Origin: JAGIBJ01 sp032119595
Lineage (GTDB): Bacteria; Actinomycetota; Thermoleophilia; Solirubrobacterales; Solirubrobacteraceae
NCBI GenBank assembly: GCA_032119595.1
Contig: JAUMBQ010000007.1
Span: 242,161 to 306,160 of the forward strand
Direction: 5' to 3'
DNA length: 64,000 nucleotides
The notes under the pieces are model-generated. The model saw nothing but the letters and a program-made list of their open reading frames with translations, was not told the DNA's origin and made no database searches. Every line of letters begins with the position of its first letter. Position 1 is the stretch's first letter. Made by a program: the position numbers and the translations under genes. This document shows positions 35,612 through 42,463 of the stretch, piece after piece.

Positions 35612-36676
35612 CTACCTCCAGCGGCGTCCCGTGAGTGGCTCGCGCGAGGGCACCCTTGGCCACTGCTGCACTCCGCGCGACTCACCAAGCACGTCAAGCA
35701 GCCTGGTCGCGAGCAGCACGTGAACCTTGCGTTCCGAGGCGACCGAGAACCCCCTGCCAGCGCCGAGCGCCTCCACCGGGCCGCCCGGTCGCGACTGGTC
35801 TTCAGACCCACCATCGCCCACGGGACGCCGCGTGATCAGGAACGAACCCAGGAGCACGAGCGCGAACCCGACCACGGTCCAGGCGGTGACCTGCTCGCCC
35901 AAGAACACGACCCCGGCGACAATCGCGACCGCCGGGTTGAGATACGTGATGGCGGTCGCCCGAACGGGGCCGATCAACCCGATGAGCGCGAACAACATCA
36001 CGAACGCACCAGCCGTGCAGACCACCGCGAGCACGACCACGGACGCGATCACTTTGCTCGACGGCACCACCTCCGGCAGCCCCGGGCCAAGCAGCACGAC
36101 GGGCACGTAAATCACCGCGACGATCGAGAGCGACAGGGCGATGACCCCGATGCCCGATTCGTCTCTCAGGTACCGCGCCAGGAGAAAGGGCCCGACGGCA
36201 TAGCCGACGACGACGACCAGGAGCTGCAGCACCGCACCCTGGTCGGAGGCGTCGACATCGAAGCCCACCAGCGCCGCCACCCCGGCGAGCCCGGCGACCA
36301 GCCCGAGCCACCCCTTGGCCCCGAGCCGCTCGGCGGTTCCGGTCGCAAACGCGAGCGCCACACCGGCCAGCGGCACGGCCGCGATGAGCAGCCCGGTCGT
36401 CGAACTCGGCAGATGCTGCTCGGCGCGGTTGAGCAGCACCCACGGGATCGCGACCTCGATGACGGCGTAGGCCAGCAACACCCGCCAGCGATGCAACAGC
36501 GGTCGAATCGCCCCGCGCGCCGCCGCAATCGGGAGCAGGAGCGCCGCCGCGAGCGCAGTGCGAGCGAGCACCAGCATCTCCGGCGAAAGCTCCTCAACCG
36601 ACACCTTGATCAGCAGATACGGGATGCCCCAAGCGAAGCCGAGGGCGACGAAGAGCAGTCCGGCGCGGCGATCCAT
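35612..36676 (-). CDS. EamA/DMT-superfamily membrane transporter
   Basis: 354 residues from the ATG at 36676. Ten hydrophobic helices arranged as two EamA repeats: repeat 1 starts GLLFVALGFAWGIPYLLIKVSV and ends near residue 140; repeat 2 spans about 150-285 and ends VTAWTVVGFALVLLGSFLITRRP. The PATALTYLNP-like motif (RATAITYLNPAVAIVAGVVFLGE) is diagnostic of the second repeat. It is a metabolite or drug exporter by family, with unknown substrate. A non-conserved, basic tail of about 65 residues (SERKVHVLLATRLLDVLG) follows the last helix and could be cytoplasmic. Confidence 0.9.
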   Translation of the reverse strand: MDRRAGLLFVALGFAWGIPYLLIKVSVEELSPEMLVLARTALAAALLLPIAAARGAIRPLLHRWRVLLAYAVIEVAIPWVLLNRAEQHLPSSTTGLLIAAVPLAGVALAFATGTAERLGAKGWLGLVAGLAGVAALVGFDVDASDQGAVLQLLVVVVGYAVGPFLLARYLRDESGIGVIALSLSIVAVIYVPVVLLGPGLPEVVPSSKVIASVVVLAVVCTAGAFVMLFALIGLIGPVRATAITYLNPAVAIVAGVVFLGEQVTAWTVVGFALVLLGSFLITRRPVGDGGSEDQSRPGGPVEALGAGRGFSVASERKVHVLLATRLLDVLGESRGVQQWPRVPSREPLTGRRWR

Positions 36677-36802
36677 ACACCGAGTCTGACCCTTCTTCGC
36701 GATCACCCGAGCGGGCGCCCAGGCTTCACCGCCCGCACTCACCGTGCTCGAGGCCCTCATTCACGTTGCCGCAGATCGCCCCGACGCCGCCTGAGCGCCG
36801 GG

Positions 36803-37756
36803 TCAGATCGGGAGCGCGACCACGGCCGAGATCGCGCGGTGGTCGCTGCCCGTGAGGTGGTGCACGTCGTAGGCGACCACTTTGGCGCTGGGCGGCACGA
36901 GGATGTGGTCGATGGTGAGGCGGAAGAGGCCGTGCCTCGACCAGGTCGAGCGCAGGCCGGCGCCGAGTTCGGCGGCCACATCGCGCCACCCCTTCGCCAG
37001 GACGGCGCGGAACTCCGGGTGATCGTGGGTGGCGTTGAAGTCGCCGGCGACGATGCCCGTCGCAAACGCGCCGGTGGCTTCCGGGACCTGCGCCATTGCC
37101 TGGATCCACTGCTGGGTCCGGAACCGGCCGACGGGCGGGATCGGGTGAACGCTGATCACCGGAAGCTCGACGCCGCTCGGCAGCGTCACGATCGCAGCGA
37201 CGAACTCGCTCGACAGCTCCGCGCACGTCGGCTCCAGGGGATGAACCGACGCGAGGCCGGCGTCGGCCAGGCGTCCGCCCGCGGCCAGGACACGGTGCGG
37301 CAAGAGTTCAAAGAGGCCAGCCGCTTCAAGCTTGCGAATGAAGACGCGATTTTGCTCCTGGAGGGCAAGCACGTCGGGCCGAACCGCGCGGACGAGGGCG
37401 ACCAGCACCTGCGGGTCGGCGCGGCCCTCGTAGCAATTGGCCGACAGGATGGTGAGTCGCTGCCCGCCGCTGGCCGAGGCGACCGGCTGAGGACGCGCCC
37501 GTGCGCGAGGCGCGACGACTGCAGCGAGCGCCGCCGCGGATGCCGCGAGTACCGCCGCAGCCCGGCGATGCCCGTGGAGTGCACCGACGGTCGACAGCAC
37601 GCCGCCGCCGGCCGCAAGTAGCGGCGTGAAGGCGACCGCCTCGGAAGACCAACGGACCGTACGGCCGCTGAGTCGCAAGGCCGCGAACGCCGGAAGCCCG
37701 ACGGTGCCTGCGGCGGTCGCCAGTGCTGCTGCTCGCTCGATCAACACGCGTGCCAT
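36803..37756 (-). CDS. Membrane-anchored endonuclease/exonuclease/phosphatase (EEP) family protein
   Basis: 317 residues from the ATG at 37756. Two N-terminal hydrophobic helices (AALATAAGTVGLPAFAALRLSG; AAAVLAASAAALAAVVAP) precede an EEP domain: LTILSANCYEGRADPQVLV (catalytic Asn), DVLALQEQNR (metal Glu), PVISVHPIPP, GIVAGDFNATHDHPEF (Asp/Asn), and HLTGSDHRAISAVVAL (Asp-His). The active-site set is complete. Such proteins hydrolyse phosphodiester or phosphomonoester bonds; the anchored form suggests an extracellular or membrane-surface target. The preceding gene on this strand is rnpB, 100 bp upstream. Confidence 0.88.
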   Translation of the reverse strand: MARVLIERAAALATAAGTVGLPAFAALRLSGRTVRWSSEAVAFTPLLAAGGGVLSTVGALHGHRRAAAVLAASAAALAAVVAPRARARPQPVASASGGQRLTILSANCYEGRADPQVLVALVRAVRPDVLALQEQNRVFIRKLEAAGLFELLPHRVLAAGGRLADAGLASVHPLEPTCAELSSEFVAAIVTLPSGVELPVISVHPIPPVGRFRTQQWIQAMAQVPEATGAFATGIVAGDFNATHDHPEFRAVLAKGWRDVAAELGAGLRSTWSRHGLFRLTIDHILVPPSAKVVAYDVHHLTGSDHRAISAVVALPI

Positions 37757-37859
37757 GGCGGCGGACCCTAGACCAGAGACTGCCTGCTCGGCTCCGCTAT
37801 CGCCCGTACTGCGAGCACCCGCAGGAGAACTGGCTGGGGCCCCTTGCGGGGCCCCAGCG

Positions 37860-38180
37860 GTAGCGCGCCTGTAAGCCGGATTCTGTCGTGAACAGTCATC
37901 CATCTCTGCGACCTACCTGAACCTCGACGGGCCGCCTACAAACGGTTCGGCTCGGTCTTGCATCGAGTGGGGTTTACCTGGCCGCCGCGTCACCGCGACG
38001 CCGGTGCGCTCTTACCGCACCTTTTCAACCTTGCCTGTGCTCCGAGAAGCCATCGGCGGTGTATTTCTGTGGCACTTTCCCGCGGGTTTCCCCGGGTCAC
38101 CTTCGCGACCACCCTGCCCTGCGATGTCCGGACTTTCCTCGAGGCACCGAAGTGCCACGCGACTGCCCAGCGCGCCGACG
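37860..38180 (-). ncRNA. rnpB: RNase P RNA (compact bacterial type A)
   Basis: On the minus strand the conserved core is clear: GAGGAAAGTCCGGAC (38140-38126), CACAGAAA, AAAGGTGCGGTAAGAGCGCACC, GGTAAACCCC, and the 3' AGAATCCGGCTTACAG. The ends are set by helix P1, where GGCGCGCU at the 5' side can pair over 8 bp (two G-U) with GGCGCGCU at the 3' side. P3 is a very short hairpin (GGCAC-TTCG-GTGCC). The result is about 320 nt, shorter than most actinobacterial RNase P RNAs (about 400). This ribozyme trims the 5' leader of tRNA precursors. End points are good to within about 5-10 bases. Confidence 0.95.
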
Positions 38181-38327
38181 GAGGGTAGCGCGTCGCGGCA
38201 GGCCGCCCTGTCGCGCATCGCCCCGACGAGCCCACGAGTGGCTACGCGCCACCTACGGCGAAAGCGTGCATCCGTCGATTCGGTCGACCGTCTCCCTTGA
38301 TGCACCTACCATTGAAGGAACCACGCC

Positions 38328-38468
38328 ATGACCTCCACCTCCATCACCCGCGCGCTGCACCTCGCCGAGGCGGCCCGTGCCGCTCAGGCTTCCGCCACCG
38401 ACGGCTGTGACTGCGGCTCCTCCTGCAGCTGCCCCAGCTGCGGCTGTGGCTGCGGCGGCGGCGACTGA
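38328..38468 (+). CDS. 46-residue Cys-rich peptide (metallothionein-like)
   Basis: A short gene with a good ribosome-binding site (GAAGGA, 8 bases upstream of the ATG). The N-terminal 25 residues are helical and Ala-rich (SITRALHLAEAARAAQASA); the C-terminal 20 hold seven Cys in C-x-C and C-x2-C spacings (GCDCGSSCSCPSCGCGC, then GGGD). That density is typical of metal-binding metallothionein-like peptides; it could also be a post-translationally modified peptide. It lies 23 bp upstream of an ECF sigma factor whose own C-terminus ends CTCGC, so the two probably form an operon. No homologue is recognised, so the function is open. Confidence 0.75.
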   Translation: MTSTSITRALHLAEAARAAQASATDGCDCGSSCSCPSCGCGCGGGD

Positions 38469-38491
38469 CCGACGGACCAGAAGCGACAAGC

Positions 38492-39127
38492 GTGACGCCC
38501 ATGCAGCACACGACCATCACCGAAGCTCCGTCCGTGGACTGGGCGGCCCTCGACCAGACCGTGCGTCGCTGGCTCGCGCGCCGGACGCCGGCCGGAATGG
38601 TTGAGGACCTCGCGCAGGAGACGCTGCTGCGCGTACACCGCACGCTGCCTGCCGACATCCGCAGCCCGGAGGCATGGGCGCTGCGCACGGCCCACTCCAC
38701 GCTCGTCGATCACCTCCGTTCGGTTGCCCGCCGGACCGACGCCGCGACGGACCCTGAGGTGCTCGCGGCCCTGGCACCGCTGCCACCGGAAGACGCCTCC
38801 GACCGGCCCGATGCGGGACTTGACGCGTCCGCCGACCGCGCCCTGGATGTCGCCATCGCCAAATGCCTTGGCAAGAGCGTCAATGCGCTGCCGCCCGAGC
38901 AGCGCGAAGCAATCGCGCTCACGAGTGCCGGTGCCCTGACCCAGGCCGAGGCCGCCGCCCAGGCGGGCGTCTCAGTGCCCGGCATGAAGTCGCGCGTGCA
39001 GCGCGGGCGCGACGCCGTGCGCAAGAACGCCGAGGCGTGCTGCACGTTCGAACTCGACGCACGCGGCCGGCCGATCGGGATGCAGGCCAAGGAGGGCGGC
39101 CGCTGCACTTGCGGCTGCGCCGACTGA
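38492..39127 (+). CDS. ECF-type sigma factor with Cys-rich C-terminal tail (SigZ-like)
   Basis: 211 residues from the GTG at 38492; an ATG at 38501 is possible. Region 2 at about 30-85 (RRTPAGMVEDLAQETLLRVHRTLPADIRSPEAWALRTAHSTLVDHLRS, in order) and region 4 at about 130-175 (LPPEQREAIALTSAGALTQAEAAAQAGVSVPGMKSRVQRGRDAVRK). The C-terminus is CCTFELDARGRPIGM ... CTCGCAD. The pair CC plus C-x-C matches the tail of SigZ-type sigma factors and could bind a metal or form disulfides, making the sigma itself a sensor. No anti-sigma gene is adjacent. The Cys-rich peptide immediately upstream suggests a shared redox or metal response. Confidence 0.85.
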   Translation: MTPMQHTTITEAPSVDWAALDQTVRRWLARRTPAGMVEDLAQETLLRVHRTLPADIRSPEAWALRTAHSTLVDHLRSVARRTDAATDPEVLAALAPLPPEDASDRPDAGLDASADRALDVAIAKCLGKSVNALPPEQREAIALTSAGALTQAEAAAQAGVSVPGMKSRVQRGRDAVRKNAEACCTFELDARGRPIGMQAKEGGRCTCGCAD

Positions 39128-39255
39128 GCCTCGTCGCGACCAGCATTCCGTCCGACAACGTCTCGCCCACGCGGACTCGCCGCCGTGGGTAGGCTCCGCC
39201 TATCGCCGGATCAGGGGCAGCAGAGAACGCGCGGGAGGCCCGCCACCTCGCGCGC

Positions 39256-39759
39256 ATGGTCGAGAACGGCAAGCAGATCGCGGCCGCGCTCAGACACCTC
39301 GACAGCTACGGCTCCGATCCGAGTTCCCGCAAGCTCGCCGAGGCAATGGCGTTCTTTCTCGTCGACCGCGCCGAGGCCAAACACGCCGGATGGCGCGTCG
39401 TCCGCCAGGTGATCGTCGACTCCGCCGCCGACGCGCCATGGGAGAAGTGCGCGCGCCGCGCCGTGCCGATCATCGCCGACGACCTCATGCGCATGTCTGA
39501 CGAGGGCGGCCGCACCCCGCTCCACCGTGCCCAGCACGTCGCCGCACGTCGCCGAGCCGAGGCCATCGCGCCGTATGTCGATGCGCCCCTCGTGCTCAAG
39601 GACCTCAAGCTCGAATCGCCAAAATGGCTCTCTGACGAGCAGTGGACCGAGGGCCTGATGGACGCCGTGAAAGCCCGTTCGCGCGAGGGCGTCGCCCGCG
39701 CCCTGCAGGAGTCACTCGGGGTGCGCTCCACCGCCGAGGACTGGCGCGACGAGCACTAA
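39256..39759 (+). CDS. Conserved-looking hypothetical protein
   Basis: 167 residues, no signal peptide or membrane segment. Predicted mostly helical and charged (LAEAMAFFLVDRAEAKHAGWRVVRQVIVDSA; IIADDLMRMSDEGGRTPLHRAQHVAARRRAEAIAPYV). The C-terminal part (ESPKWLSDEQWTEGLMDAVKARSREGVARALQESLG) shows a W..W pair in a helical context. No known domain recognised. It could be transcribed from its own promoter, as it starts 128 bp after the sigma factor. Codon use and base composition match the neighbours. Confidence 0.65.
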   Translation: MVENGKQIAAALRHLDSYGSDPSSRKLAEAMAFFLVDRAEAKHAGWRVVRQVIVDSAADAPWEKCARRAVPIIADDLMRMSDEGGRTPLHRAQHVAARRRAEAIAPYVDAPLVLKDLKLESPKWLSDEQWTEGLMDAVKARSREGVARALQESLGVRSTAEDWRDEH

Positions 39760-39816
39760 GTCCGTGCGGGCCGCAGTCGCCCGAACCCGCTTTCGTTCCG
39801 TACCGCTGGCCGCTCG

Positions 39817-41121
39817 TCAGCTCTTCTTCTTGAGGTTCGTCGCGCCTTTGTCCATCGTCACGATGACCTCGCCGCTCTTCTCCAGCGTCACGATCGGTCG
39901 TTTCTCAGACATCCGCCGCGAGTAGTACTCGAGCGGTTCGATCGCGACGCCCTCGTCCAGGTTCTTGATGATGCCGGGCACGCACGTGAACACCCACGAG
40001 CTCTTGTGCCCGTTCTCGGCCGGCACGGTGACCTTCGTCCCCGCACCGTTGTCGATCTCGAGCGACACCTTGTACTTCTGGAACGACCCGGTGCCATTGC
40101 TGATCGCCGAGTAGGCGACCGGAACGACCGCCAGAACCTCCGGGGTGAGGCGAATCTCGATGATCTCCTGGAGCGGCCCAGCGGCGGCCTTGGCACCGCG
40201 GCCCGCTTTGATGTCGCCGAGGTGTTTGACGCCCGCGTGCTCCATCCGCACCGGCGTATCAACGGCTGGGAACGCGGCCACGTCGACAGCGGTGCCGTCG
40301 CGCATCAGCACGAGGGCGTAGACGTCGTAGTCCGTTCCCGAATCCCACGACACGCGCGCGGTGATGAGCGGCGTCTTGGTCATGAGGACCGCCCCCTCGC
40401 CCTTGCGCAGGCTGAGCTTGCCTTCCGCTTTGCGCATGTTGAGGCCGCCAGCTGCGGGGCTTGGCGCTGCCTGGGCTGCCGATGCAGCGGGGCTCGGTGC
40501 TGGCTGGGCTGCCGATGCAGCGGGGGCTGGGGCCTGAACCGGCGTTGGGGCCTGAACCTGTGCTGGGGCCTGAACCGGCGCAGAGGCTTGGGCTGAGGCG
40601 GACGCCGCCGGGGGCGCCGGGGTGTCCGTCACGTCGACGCCGTGGACTGACAGGAGTTTGGCGAGGCCATCCGCGTAGCCGTCGCCCAGCGCGCGGACCT
40701 TCCAGGCACCGCCTCGGCGGTAGAGCTCGACGAGCTGGAGCGTCGCCACCTTGGGGAGGTCGCTGAACGACGCCGTGGCGACGGGCGCGCCGTCGGCGTT
40801 CACGTGGGTCGTCAAGGTCGCGCACGGGGTCACGTCGGGTGTGCCATCGGCCTGGGCGACGATCAGCACGCGTTCGACACCAGGAGGGAGCGAGCCGACC
40901 GAAATACTGACCGTGTCGCTGGCGAGATCGAGCGACACGGCGCCGCCCGCACTCATCGGCTGACTGAACAGCACGACGCCGTTGTCGCCGTCGGCCCGAC
41001 CATGCTCGTCGAGCAGCAACGCGATGAGGTCGGCGTGGCCGGTCGCTGCCTGCAGCCGGACGGAGACGGATGCGGCGTTCGGGAGCGGCGCGTTGGCACC
41101 GGGCGTGAGAGCGAGAGACAT
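39817..41121 (-). CDS. Two-domain TerD-family (tellurium-resistance type) protein
   Basis: 434 residues. Domain 1 (about 1-150) has TerD features (LALTPGANAPLP; ADLIALLLDEHGRADGDNGVVLFSQP; DTVSISVGSLPPGVERVLIVAQAD; LVELYRRGGAWKVRALGDGYADGL). A roughly 80-residue Pro/Ala/Gln linker with near-perfect VQAPAP and AQPAPSPAAS repeats follows. Domain 2 (about 245-425) is another TerD-like beta-sandwich (ISWD-type RVSWDSGTDYDVYALVLM; GPLQEIIEIRLTPEVLAVVPVAYSA; FQKYKVSLEIDNGAG). TerD domains bind Ca(II) and serve in stress or membrane-associated complexes. No other ter genes are adjacent. The repeat-rich linker invites length variation. Confidence 0.9.
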   Translation of the reverse strand: MSLALTPGANAPLPNAASVSVRLQAATGHADLIALLLDEHGRADGDNGVVLFSQPMSAGGAVSLDLASDTVSISVGSLPPGVERVLIVAQADGTPDVTPCATLTTHVNADGAPVATASFSDLPKVATLQLVELYRRGGAWKVRALGDGYADGLAKLLSVHGVDVTDTPAPPAASASAQASAPVQAPAQVQAPTPVQAPAPAASAAQPAPSPAASAAQAAPSPAAGGLNMRKAEGKLSLRKGEGAVLMTKTPLITARVSWDSGTDYDVYALVLMRDGTAVDVAAFPAVDTPVRMEHAGVKHLGDIKAGRGAKAAAGPLQEIIEIRLTPEVLAVVPVAYSAISNGTGSFQKYKVSLEIDNGAGTKVTVPAENGHKSSWVFTCVPGIIKNLDEGVAIEPLEYYSRRMSEKRPIVTLEKSGEVIVTMDKGATNLKKKS

Positions 41122-41220
41122 CGCGCGAAGCCTATGTCGCGACCGCTGGCAGCGAGCCAGGCCCGGCCTCAGCCGGTTTGGAGGGCCGACTGCAACAAGC
41201 AGCCTCCGTTCGGCGACCGG

Positions 41221-41865
41221 TTAGAAGCTGCGCAGCAGACCGACGACGACGCCGGCGATCTGCACTTCGCCGCGCACAATGATCGGGTCGAGCGCGTCGT
41301 TCTCGGGCTGGAGCCGAATGTGGTCGGCTTCCTTGAAGAACCGTTTGACGGTCGCCTCGTCGTCGTCGATCAGCGCGACGACGATCTCGCCATCGCGGGC
41401 GGTCGGCTGCTGGTGCACGACGATCAGGTCGCCATCGAAGATGCCGGCGTTGATCATCGAGTCGCCTTTGACCCGCAGGAGGAACTCGCCTCGCTGCCCG
41501 CCGGCGGCCGATGGCACGGCGACAACCTCTTCGACCTCTTCGCTCGCCAGCGACGGCGGGCCGGCCGGCACGCGGCCGACGAGCGGCAGCATCGAGGCGC
41601 CATCGAACTCCTGCGGCTCCACGGGCTCAGCACTGAGCAGCTCCATCGCGCGCGGCTTGCTCGGGTCGCGGCGCAGCAGACCCATCTTCTCCAGCCGGGC
41701 GAGGTGCGCGTGGACGGTCGACGACGAGGAGAGCCCGACGGTCTTGCCGATATCGCGAACCGCTGGTGGGTACCCAAAGGTCGAGATGTGATCGCGAATG
41801 CACGCGAGGATCGCGCGCTGACGATCGGTCAGCTCATCGAGGAGGACTTCGTCACCAGGGAACAT
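41221..41865 (-). CDS. lexA: LexA SOS repressor
   Basis: 214 residues from the ATG at 41865. Winged-helix domain (ELTDRQRAILACIRDHISTFGYPPAVRDIGKTVGLSSSSTVHAHLARLEKMGLL, in order), then the self-cleavage site Ala101-Gly102 (VGRVPAGPPSL), nucleophile Ser136 (RVKGDSMINAGIFDGDLIVV) and Lys174 (DEATVKRFFKE). All autoproteolysis residues are present. It represses SOS genes until RecA filaments trigger cleavage. Its own operator overlaps its start codon, and matching boxes sit at dnaE2 and imuB in this window. tRNA-Leu diverges 120 bp away. Confidence 0.97.
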   Translation of the reverse strand: MFPGDEVLLDELTDRQRAILACIRDHISTFGYPPAVRDIGKTVGLSSSSTVHAHLARLEKMGLLRRDPSKPRAMELLSAEPVEPQEFDGASMLPLVGRVPAGPPSLASEEVEEVVAVPSAAGGQRGEFLLRVKGDSMINAGIFDGDLIVVHQQPTARDGEIVVALIDDDEATVKRFFKEADHIRLQPENDALDPIIVRGEVQIAGVVVGLLRSF

Positions 41866-41871
41866 GCGTTC
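41860..41871. promoter_or_regulatory. SOS (LexA) box overlapping the lexA start codon
   Basis: GAACATGCGTTC, the GAAC-N4-GTTC palindrome. On the coding strand it reads GAACGCATGTTC and the ATG within it is the lexA start codon, so repressor binding would cover the initiation codon itself. Autoregulation is the expected result. Confidence 0.88.
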
Positions 41872-41987
41872 GGAGCGTACCTCGCGTCCCGGCGGAAAGC
41901 GCAGCAGTTCCTGCAAGCCGTCCACCCGACCCCCTTGCGACAACGCACGCTGGTCGCGTCCTCTCTATAGTCCTGCGTCGATTCCCT

Positions 41988-42072
41988 GCGCCGATGGCGG
42001 AATTGGTAGACGCGCCAGGTTGAGGGCCTGGTGGGAGATAATCCCGTGGAGGTTCGAGTCCTCTTCGGCGCA
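41988..42072 (+). tRNA. tRNA-Leu (anticodon GAG)
   Basis: Acceptor stem GCGCCGA/TCGGCGC with discriminator A. D-arm TGGCGGAATTGGTAGACGCGC, anticodon arm CCAGG-TTGAGGG-CCTGG with anticodon GAG, a long class II variable arm (TGGGAGATAATCCCG), and T-arm GAGGTTCGAGTCCTC. CCA is not encoded. It decodes CUC/CUU leucine codons. Confidence 0.97.
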
Positions 42073-42084
42073 CTCGATCAAACG

Positions 42085-42120
42085 AAGAGCCCCCGATGGA
42101 GCAGTCCATCGGGGGCTCTT
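42085..42120 (+). terminator. Terminator of tRNA-Leu
   Basis: A perfect 16-bp stem, AAGAGCCCCCGATGGA / TCCATCGGGGGCTCTT, loop GCAG, ending in TTTGCG. Twelve bases after the tRNA. The mirror A-rich flank would let it work on minus too. Bases 42121-42280 hold nothing I recognise. Confidence 0.9.
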
Positions 42121-42286
42121 TGCGTTGGCGGGCAGCCGGTCGAATCGACGCCACGCCGGACACGTCGGACACTCCGGTCGCGCCTGCGCCCATCACCACG
42201 CCCGTTCGAACAAACCGCTCATAGGCGTCCATTTTCCGGTCTAACGGGTGTCGCGCTGGCGTTCTCGTTGGACCGAAATCCCGTGT

Positions 42287-42314
42287 TTGACAGGCGCTGG
42301 ATCAACCCTAGGAT
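42287..42314 (+). promoter_or_regulatory. Sigma-70-type promoter of the 17-kb operon
   Basis: TTGACA (42287-42292), 16-base spacer, TAGGAT (42309-42314). It lies about 150 bp upstream of the first operon gene in a 390-bp gene-free stretch after the tRNA. The same TAGGATGGCG occurs upstream of the secreted-protein gene at 26435. A second TTGACA near 42374 lacks a good -10. Confidence 0.6.
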
Positions 42315-42463
42315 GGCGTTGCCTTCACCGCTTGCTCGGTGAGGCATGGCCCGGAAAGCAGGTATTCCGGCCACGTTTGACACCGCCGTAGTGAGCACCC
42401 TTTCCACACCGGTCACGACGGCCGGCACTCCGCTCACCGGCGTCGCGTCCGCAGGAGCCTGAG

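Noticed and set aside
38492..39127. Classical ECF sigma/anti-sigma pair
   Set aside because: Neither neighbour has a membrane helix or a zinc anti-sigma motif; the Cys-rich peptide is not an anti-sigma of a known type.
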